From positions 11,351,818-11,411,817 of the forward strand of contig OZ037772.1 in NCBI GenBank assembly GCA_964035545.1: a stretch of 60,000 bases of DNA. The letters run 5' to 3'. Position numbers and translations under genes: made by a program. Below the pieces are notes generated by a model. That model ran no database searches. It saw only the letters and a program-made list of their open reading frames with translations, and was not told the DNA's origin. How positions within the stretch are numbered: the first letter of the stretch is position 1; every line of letters starts with the position of its first letter. Below are positions 51,729 through 60,000 of the stretch, one piece after another. The stretch comes from Bugula neritina (lineage: Eukaryota > Bryozoa > Gymnolaemata > Cheilostomatida > Bugulidae).

Positions 51729-52635
51729 GTTGTAGAACAAGACCGTGGTTGAGTGAAGAGCACTCAGAAATTACCACCACATCATGAGAGCCAACATGTG
51801 TGTATCAGGTAGGCTTGCAGCTGTTGCGTAACACTTGATATCTCAAAATTTAATGTAACTTATTTTGTGTCGCAGTGGAAACAGATTCTTAAAATGGCAA
51901 TACAGTGCTATGTGATTTCATAGATTAGGCTTATTTCTAACAGGATGCAGCAGCAATATTGTGCGAGAACAAAGGCTATAAAATAAATACTACTGCAGAC
52001 AGTTTGTCTACATTCCCTTAGTAGCAAAATAAGTGACAAGATTTCAATCTAAGAGTAGTGCGTGACTGAGCAGGTTAAGGTTCAAATACTGTGAGGCTGA
52101 TTGTATGTAGAAGAGAGTTGAATTCTCAGCCTTAATTTTGAGAAGTCTCTTGGATTGTGCCTTGGCTTTTGTAAGTATTGGAATTATTAGGGCTATGTTG
52201 AAAATTTACCCCCAATTATTAGTTGTGGAATAGTCTATAGGCTATACTTCTAGAAGGCTGTGGATTTAATAAACAAAGTAAAGATAACTCTAAACACTGA
52301 TTCAATTGAGAAATAATAATTTTATTTTATTGTTCAGATAAATCAGATGAGTAAGCTAAGTATCGAGTAAAACTACACAACAGAAAATGATGAAATCATA
52401 GCAGTTTCTCTAAACTAATAGAAATAGCATTCACTGTTCAATTGGCTTTAAGAATTTCCGTCCCCAACTCAATTCACATTGATGAGTACAACTGTGATAT
52501 GGAGACCGTTAGATGGGCACTGGAGAAAGCTTAGAAGATACTAGTTGATAGCTATAGCAGTGGACAGAGAGTAGATTAGTGGTTTGCTGTACAAAGTGTT
52601 TGTAGCTATGAGTGATGACCCTGAAATGAGGTTCT
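51729..52635. other. Intergenic region between OSTC 3' end and the ShKT gene
   Basis: About 0.9 kb. A minus-strand AATAAA at 52321-52326 could end OSTC. No exon or RNA gene was seen. Confidence 0.6.
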
Positions 52636-53824
52636 TTAGCTGGAGAGGTATCCCCTAGAATGAAAAAGATCAAAACTTATTGAAAATGTATTCTTATGCC
52701 TAAAAGATATGCTAAAATATTAACTTAGAGAAGCGACCTAAGGCTAAGCTCATAGTTCTCTAGTATACATAGAAACAGAAACCGAAGTCTACAGCTTGTG
52801 CCTTTTGAGTTCATTTTAGAATTTGTAGACCTGATGGAATTTTTGTTTTTATAAATTTTGCAGTTAAAAGCACCTTCATTTATGTACAAAAGTAAACATA
52901 AGGACACAATTTTGACACAATACCGAAAGAAAAACGGCTGACCATCTGTCGGAGAAAAGCTGGAAGATGCCAAGCAGTCAAATGATATGAACATGACAAG
53001 ACAACAGTATCCTTATGCTATACTTACACCATACACACTGTATAATCTATGTATGCTCACAAAATCCACACGCTATACTTACGGTAATTTCATTCTCATG
53101 AACACTCGAAGCATAAAGAACGAGAGGAGAATACTCCCAATGCCCGTCATCAACAACAGTATTCTGTTTAGTTTAGGAGTGAGAGGGTTGTTAGTCTGGT
53201 CTAGGATGATGAAGCCCATTCCACCGAGAGCAAAGAGAAAACTAGAGGCTAGGCCTTCCATTATATACTGAGCATTGATTCTGTAAGGCATGAAGGCTAC
53301 GGGACGAGAATGGCCCCTCTCATCTGTGGTAGAGCCGATGCTTGGAGGCTCAACTATCACATCATAAATTACACCTACAAGTAAAAAGCAGACGGCCGGT
53401 TCATAATTCATACAAAAGCAATTCATAAATGTTGCTCTGTTAGTCAATCAACAAAACAGCTATATTATATATTACTATATCAATATGAGAAACCTTTAAA
53501 ATTTAGTCACGTCTTACTCCTAACTCTTATTTCAGTAGCAAGAATGGTTTTTCTATCTCATCATTTATTAATTAGACCTATTAAGAAGTTACGTAAATAT
53601 TTACCAGTTGTGATTCACACTCATATCGAATGTTTAAAGCTACAGATATAAAATGTAATCATTTAGGAGTAAGTCTCACCTCCTGTAACAAGAAAATATG
53701 AAACCATAGCTACACCAAACACAGTCATCGCAGAGGGCATTTTTAAAAAGCCTGGCTTTTTAATTTTTAAATTTGGTTGCTCTAGAACCTTGAACGGTGC
53801 GGTATACAAAAATCCTAAGACCAT
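52636..53824 (-). CDS. Ostc: Oligosaccharyltransferase complex subunit OSTC
   Basis: ER membrane subunit (DC2) that links the STT3A-type oligosaccharyltransferase to the translocon for co-translational N-glycosylation. Three exons (minus): 53824-53680, 53374-53083 and 52654-52636. All are in phase and give 151 aa, against 149 in human. The N-terminus reads [20 protein letters not shown]. Family blocks: [65 protein letters not shown] and stop. Three membrane segments are at about 31-55, 84-105 and 115-137. The last exon is only 19 nt (GYLSS and stop), found by its TTCATTCTAG acceptor and by family ending. It is divergent from ODF2, with 1.3 kb between the start codons. Confidence 0.97.
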
Positions 53825-55139
53825 TTTGAAGCAGGTATTAGAGGAATTAAAATTCTAATGAATAATTGATTGTATCTATCAGTTAAAATGAGACAGATTT
53901 CAACTTAAGCTCGACGGAAATGATTTTACGTGGCTATAATTGCATTTACTGGTGTCGCTACAATAATATTACATCTGGTAGTTTGCCTCTTCAAGTAAAA
54001 TTATTAGGCTTGTGAGAGGTCAATGGCTTAACGCTCGTATTGCTCCAGCCCCAATACAAATACTGTCCAATTAAATTAGCGGCTTGGGCGTGCTTTTCAA
54101 ACAAGTTGTTTTTATTACCTCAGGAAGTTTTGCAAGTCCTACATTTGGTAGTGAATAATTATACTTATAGTGTAAGTAAATTTAGTCAAATAAACTTATG
54201 AAATAGTAAGTCTTATCAACTTCTATAACAAAGCCACTATATTTTTGGATGTTATTGGCTGGATACAAAGTCAATAGGCATAGCCGTATAGCTAATCAAA
54301 GTAAAACTTAAAACTCAACTGAAACTGAAAGTCAAACTGAAAGTAATCACTGATTACTGATTCGTGATTTAGATTAGTGTCCATCGCTATCACTATGACA
54401 TTGACCATCACTGTGGCTATCGATATTACTATCAGTATGACTATGAGTATAAGACTAAGTATAACTATAACTCTAAAACTAAAAGTATCACGACGACGAA
54501 CTCTACGAGTATGACTATCAGTATCGCGATTAATTTTAGTGAGTTACATTGCGTTGGTAACTCAAACTGTAATGTTACTATTAATAATAGCACAGTGTGA
54601 TTGTATGATAACGATGAATCAGTATGAGTATAATTATAACTATAACTTATAAATAGAAGTATTTGTAAACTAGAGACAATTTGATATTTATTATTAACAA
54701 TATGAATATCATTATCATATCATATATCAATATAATTATATGCTAATACAAAAATACTGTATCAATATTAACAAAAATAAGTGTATGCTTTATTATTTAT
54801 GATTATATCTATACTAAGGTTTAAAGTAAGCTAAAATATAAAAATATTTATATTACGTATAACAACCGTAATACTAATAATACTAGTAGTGTACTGTAAT
54901 AGTGAGTGTGGTTGCTGATAGTGATTAGTGATCATGCTATATACAATTATTTAATGCTAGGCACAAAGATGGATTTAATACATAAATATAATTTTATATT
55001 AAAACTGCTTATTAGAAAAATGGAAAAATTTTAGTGTGATGTTAAATACTATAGTCATTATGTTTTTTTATAATTTAACAGCATTGCTCTGTGAAGCAGT
55101 GTATAAAGTGGTTACTAATTGGCTTTAACGGCTGCATAC
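53825..55139. other. Divergent region between OSTC and ODF2
   Basis: Should contain both promoters. Holds degenerate ACTATGAGTATAAGACTA low-complexity DNA around 54390-54660. No exon or RNA gene was seen. Confidence 0.6.
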
Positions 55140-58100
55140 ATGGCATCTCGCTCATCACCTGTGCATGTGCATGTTGATGAGGAAACACCTGTGCATGTTC
55201 ACGTGGAGAAATGTCCTGGTCTGATTGGGCCACCCAAGTCATCTCATAAGGTTGGCTCTGTGCGTGTGTTGCCATCTCTTACTGTCTGGTCATCAAATGA
55301 TCCTTTGTGTGATTTTCTATATCTGGTTTGTTCGTTGGCTTAGAAATCTTATACTTACATCGAGAGTGTTGATTCGCCTGTTTGTTTCATAACATCTGTC
55401 TGTTTATTGTGTGTTCTAGTTACTCAACTCTTTCTATCCAGTCTCTTTCCTGCCTATGATTGGCTTAAATTCTTCCCTTACCTCTATATTAGAATTCTAG
55501 GTATACTTCTCTGTCTACAGAGCCTTGTAAATCTTTCTTCAAGTTGGCAAATTAGTGCAAACACTGTTCTTATTTCTATTCTATCTTGGATCTTGTAATT
55601 CTATTTTATTACAATTGTTAAAAGAGAGCTTCAATTTGAGATGCATCTTCATGCCTCATTACAAAGGGAATAAAGCACCAAAACTCTTATTCTTGTCAAT
55701 ACATTTTTATAATATAGCTGAAAAAAACTGTAAGTCAAACATAGAGTGTGCAGTTTAGAGGTACAGAAAGCGCCACTTCATACCTATTAGGACATATGGT
55801 GTCCAGTTGATTCTGTTATTTGGATTGTAGAGCGTGTCTTATTAAAGGTATTATATGTAGTATGTACAAATATCACAAGTTGTCTACTCCTGTCTGTTCC
55901 TTTGTAGTCCAGGGACATGAGTCAGCACAGGTCTCGTAGCAGTAGCGCAGGTAAAAGGTCACCTACTCGGTCTAGTCTGAGATCGCCTCGAGCTCCCTGG
56001 GTGCCCGCACCAGCTAAGACCACCAGGGGGAGTAAGGTCACATTTGAGGTTAGTTCACTAGTCTATATTCTTCATGTATTTTGAGTATTAGAATGTGTTG
56101 AAATGGTTTGAGGAAAATAAGGGAATGCAACATCTTCCAGATATAAAATGCTTATAATTGTTATATGGCCTGATAGATATATACATTCAGATTGCTTGTA
56201 ATTTCTGCTAAAATACGGTGTGGTACAGCTGTGGTCTCTGTGTTAACTTAAATCCAGATGTATTTGAGCAAGTAGCTGATTAAATCTCAGCTAGTAGTGT
56301 TGACTGCCATATCAAGTCCCAATTTTTATTTAATTTAGTCATTTGTTTAGTAGTCATAATAATTAGTCTAATAGTCATACTCATTAGTTTAATAGTTATT
56401 AGTTATTAGTTTAGTAGTCATAGGCATTATAGTCTAGTAGTCATAGTCATTAGTAATAGTCATCAGTATAATAGTCACAGTTATTAGTATAGTATTCACA
56501 TGCTGCATGATGTCACTACACACAGGGTAGCCGAGGTACCCTGGAGATTGGTGGACCGTATTACGAGTCTATGAGAAGGTGTGAGTTGGACAGACGGGGT
56601 ACAGGAAGAGACGAAGATAAAGACGACGATGATACGGTAGCTGTGACAGCTCAGTCTAAGGACTACGAGAGGAAGATATCTGGTCTCATGAGAGAGGTTG
56701 GGGATTTGAGGGAACAGGTTAGTATTCTAATAGACATCCTGTCTGTTTCTGTAAACATACACTAGAGTCTTGTTGTGTGATGTATAGAGTGTTGTGATTG
56801 TTATCTGTGAGATAAGCTACCACAGAATTTGGGTAAAGTAAGTTATCACAGGAATAGTGTGAAGTAAATTCTCACACAACTAGAGCAAAGTAAGTTATTA
56901 CAGAATTAGAGCAAAGTAAGTTATCACAGAATTAGGGCAAAGTAAGTTATCACAGAACTCTGTGATTTAGGCGGAGGAAGGCAGGGAAACGGCTGAGATT
57001 CTGGACAGATCCGTGGAAGAGTTGAGACAGACACGTAAAGATCTCTGGGAGAAAGAGCGAGAAAACAGGAGACTCCGTGACGATGTAGAAGATTTGAAGC
57101 AAGGGGTAGATGACTCCAGGTGAGTGCCTTAGTTCCTAATGAGTTGATCTTCTGATAGATTGGGAGGCAAAGACATACAGCCTTAGTGCTTCATAGCGCA
57201 GCAATATTAGATTGAATACACACAGTTGATTTATTTTGAAGTTATGCAATCTTGTAACATTTTATCGAGATGTTGTGCTATAAGTTGGAATTTAGTTTTG
57301 AACTTTTCTGCTTTGAGTTGGCTTATCAGAAAGTCTTGAATTTAACAGAAGTGTACCACAAATCTAGTAATCTTTATAGTACAATATTATAGAGATATAT
57401 TTGTAATAGCAAGTGTGCTGGCTATACTGCTTATACTAAAAATCAAAAGAGACAAGAGAAAGTAACTTCTAAGCCTGTATTAATTGTTTGGTATTGTGTA
57501 AAGAATGCTGAGTTTATGAGTTGATTATTGAATGAATTGGTTTTTCTGTGCTATTGTGTCGTACTGAAAACAGTGTAGTAGCATTGCATTGTCTTGTGTG
57601 AATAGGTAACTGGTGCCGTATTCAGCTATAGTGAGTCTAGCTTACTCAATATAATTATATAACAGCAGGCAGTGCACACTTAACAGTAAATACAGCATTG
57701 CAGTGGAGTTGTATAGTACATGCTGCCTGTAGTCTTTGCTACTCGTACTACTAAAAACTAATTACTAAGTTCTAGTTAACAGTTCTACTAGTTACACCAT
57801 CTACTAGCTGGGTACTAGCTCATATCGATATGAGTTTGCTGCACAAATATGCTCGACGCTGCCATTACAGGACCGCTGCCAGATGTCTCAGCGCTGACAG
57901 GAACCGTCTGCTGAAGAAGCTGATAGAGACAGAGATGGATGGACAGGAGGCAGTGAGGCTGGCCTCTCAGCTCAAGGTAACTGTTTAGGTGTTACATTAC
58001 AGTTGTGATTTGTTGCTGAATGCCGGGTGTATTGTTGAACTGTCAACTTATTAGTTTCTGTTTTTGGTGCTTCACAACTTTACATGGTTTGATGCTTTTG

Positions 58101-60000
58101 CTAAAAATATAATATTTAAAAAAACTTCGTTGATAATAATGGCTTATACAGAAACCTATACCCATATGTTATATTACTGACTAGGTAGGTGTCATTTTAT
58201 TTATTGTTCTTGAACTACTTTCTTCGGCATCTCACCAAGTTGTCTCTATACTTATTTTATCAAAACTTCAGCGAGCTCAGCTCTTAGGTGCGAGATTATA
58301 GCTGACACTAAATTTAGAGTAACTGACTGAATACTAGTGAGAAAGCAATGACCTCTAATAGTTTGTTCTGTATATCTGATAGGATGTGGTGAAGAGGTTG
58401 AGGGCTGATAACAAGCTGACGTCACAAGATGTTAAGATGCTGTCGATACAGAGAGAAAACCTGACAGAGGTGAGTCACAGTCAGCATTACTTGAGACAGT
58501 AGCTCTGCCCCCTCAGAGTTCTAGTAGCTCCGCCCCCTCAGAGTTCTAGTAGCTCCACCCCCTCAGAGTTCTAGTAGCTCCACCCCCAAAGAGTTCTAGT
58601 AGCTCCACCCCCAAAGAGTTCTAGTAGCTTCGCCCCCTCAGAGTTCTAGTAGCTCCACCCCCCTCAGAGTTCCAGGAGCTCCGCCCCCTCAGAGTTCTAG
58701 TAGCTCCGCCCCCTCAGAGTTCTAGTAGCTCCGCCCCCACTCCCAATTAAGAGTAGTCTCACCTAAAATACGGAGATGTTGATAAGAAGGGTGCTTTGTG
58801 TTTGAGATGGAGATTAGCTATTCAATGCTCTTTAAAAATATTCAGCAGCAGTGCTCTGTATGTTTTGTATTTTACACAATTCGGCTTTTGTTTTATTAGT
58901 TTTGTTTTGAGGAGTATGCATTATTCTAACTCTGTTGTGTATAGCAGCGGTTTTGTTTTTACATTAGTAGTATACTGTGAGTTGTGGTCATTTAGTATGA
59001 TTGGCTATTGTTTAGTCATACTAAGACAAGCCTAGTATAAAGTACATTACTTTCTAGCATCATCCTCTCCCCTCTTCCCCATGTCGGAAGTGTAAGGGAC
59101 AATATTGTCAATATTCATAAACTAGTTGAAATTCCTCTGCCATACTTACACTAATTTTAACTAAACTTATGTTTTGTAAAAATATATTCTAATAAATTGG
59201 AGGAAAAATAGTAATAAATTGGCATTACATAATTGGGTTATTGTTTTATCTGCTGCACAAGACTATATGCTCTGTAGAATCAGTTAGCTTTAGATCCATC
59301 TTATAACTGTATAGAAACTGACGGACTTTGAGGAGACGAACCGGGCGCTGAGGCTATTGCTGCAGGACTACCACGCCAACGAGACCGAGCAGATGAGACT
59401 CAGCGAGCAGAAGTCAATTCTGGTGGGCAAGTTCGCCGTCTGCGAGGAGGACAACGAGAGACTGCGGCAGCGGGTCAAGGTCAGTCTGAGGGGAGAGAGA
59501 AGAGTAAATCAGCATTTCCTGTGATCTGGTTGAACAATTGACACAGGTTGCTGAGAAATTTGGTATCTTGAAAGTGGAGTCCCCTTCACAATTTCATGGT
59601 TATTTTTTTTTATTTTTCATTTATATAACTTCTAGATTTTGTTTACTGTTTTTCATTTATTGTTTATGTTTGAATAAGAAAGTGTCTTCATGCTAGCTGA
59701 CTCATCAGTTTACAGGATGTGATGTAATGATGACATCACTCATGGACTAGTCTAGTGCCGTTGTTGAATTTTAATGATCGTTAATGACCGTTCTTGCAAC
59801 TCGAAAAGTAAGTCTGACTGATCCATGACATGTTTATGTAGGACTTAGAAAGGGATGTGATGGACCTGAAGATACAGCTGAAGTCTCAGACGGAGGAGAC
59901 GATGGCGTCTGCTACCTTGCAGTCGTCCCTGGAGCAGACGAGAGCCCATCTGCAGCGAGAACTGCGACAGAGGGAAGGGGACTGCAACAGGATGGCCGTG
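55140..60000 (+). CDS. Odf2: Outer dense fiber protein 2 / cenexin, N-terminal part
   Basis: Coiled-coil protein of centriole distal/subdistal appendages and sperm outer dense fibres. Exons: 55140-55250, 55908-56048, 56526-56717, 56971-57119, 57871-57976, 58383-58469, 59315-59479 and 59842 to the window edge, 370 codons in phase. The N-terminus SPVHVHVDEETPVHVHVEK matches the LHVHVDENTPVHVHI of vertebrate ODF2. APWVPAPAK corresponds to its PWMPPGK, LIETEMDGQEA to LVEAEMDG, and DFEETNRALRLLL to TFEETNRTLRDLL. From about residue 125 the chain is charged heptad coiled coil. The exon 1 donor (AAG|GTTGGC) is weak but is in phase and falls after SSHK, as in vertebrates. ATG 55917 is an internal Met that could serve a shorter form. 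The gene continues beyond the window; vertebrate forms are roughly 640-830 aa. Confidence 0.95.
56330..56495. repeat. Degenerate TTAGTAGTCATAATCATTAG repeat
   Basis: Loose tandem of TAGTCATAxTCATTAG units in ODF2 intron 2, ending about 30 bp before exon 3. Confidence 0.75.
56815..56957. repeat. 26-27 bp tandem repeat in ODF2 intron 3
   Basis: About five units with AGAGCAAAGTAAGTTATCAC, in the intron before exon 56971-57119. Confidence 0.9.
58492..58745. repeat. 26-bp GC-box-bearing minisatellite in ODF2 intron 6
   Basis: About ten units with AGTAGCTCCGCCCCCTCAG and GAGTTCT, starting some 20 bp after the exon 6 donor. CCGCCCC is the Sp1/GC-box core. It is markedly GC-rich in an AT-rich locus. 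Confidence 0.95.

Overview
The window is invertebrate animal nuclear DNA. It is strongly AT-rich, intron-rich and full of microsatellites and minisatellites. Every protein gene found is a metazoan family. Both ODF2/cenexin (centriole appendages, sperm tail) and an intact ABL with SH3-SH2-kinase-actin-binding architecture are present, and dispersed tRNA-derived SINEs occur. A non-vertebrate bilaterian, perhaps a lophotrochozoan, is my best guess; the phylum cannot be fixed from the sequence. All exon models below were built by hand from family similarity, GT-AG (or GC-AG) junctions and matching codon phases. Residue numbers refer to these models.

Layout, left to right. (1) 1-5853, minus strand: most of a SKI-family corepressor of the SKOR/Corl/Fussel type. 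Its 5' end was not found and its 3' end runs off the left edge. (2) 13090-23134, minus: a complete LIM-homeodomain gene of the LHX2/9 (apterous) class with a 6.8 kb first intron. (3) 25272-29437, minus: a ceramide-1-phosphate transfer protein (CPTP, GLTP fold). (4) 31700-47937, plus: the ABL tyrosine kinase, 21 coding exons and 1220 codons, with many introns made almost entirely of tandem repeats. (5) 49055-51728, minus: a small secreted protein with a C-terminal ShKT-type six-cysteine domain, convergent with ABL. (6) 52636-53824, minus: OSTC, a subunit of the oligosaccharyltransferase. (7) 55140 to the right edge, plus: the N-terminal 370 codons of ODF2/cenexin, divergent from OSTC.

The genes do not form one pathway. 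SKOR and LHX2/9 are neural or developmental transcription regulators. CPTP moves ceramide-1-phosphate between membranes. ABL links signalling to actin. OSTC serves N-glycosylation in the ER. ODF2 builds centriole appendages. The linkage itself is informative: LHX2, ODF2 and ABL1 all lie on human 9q33-q34, and LHX9 and ABL2 lie together on 1q, so this looks like a compact remnant of an ancestral linkage group.

The most unusual feature is the relation between tandem repeats and splice sites. Several 5' splice sites are themselves units of tandem duplications (CPTP exon 3, ABL exons 17 and 18). A GC-AG intron of ABL runs straight into a 1 kb minisatellite. Some acceptors sit at the edge of (TA)n or 9-bp arrays. 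The rest is AT-rich noncoding DNA with three copies of a tRNA-derived SINE, two copies of an unnamed 200-bp repeat, a 73-bp-arm hairpin and a 173-bp tandem duplication.
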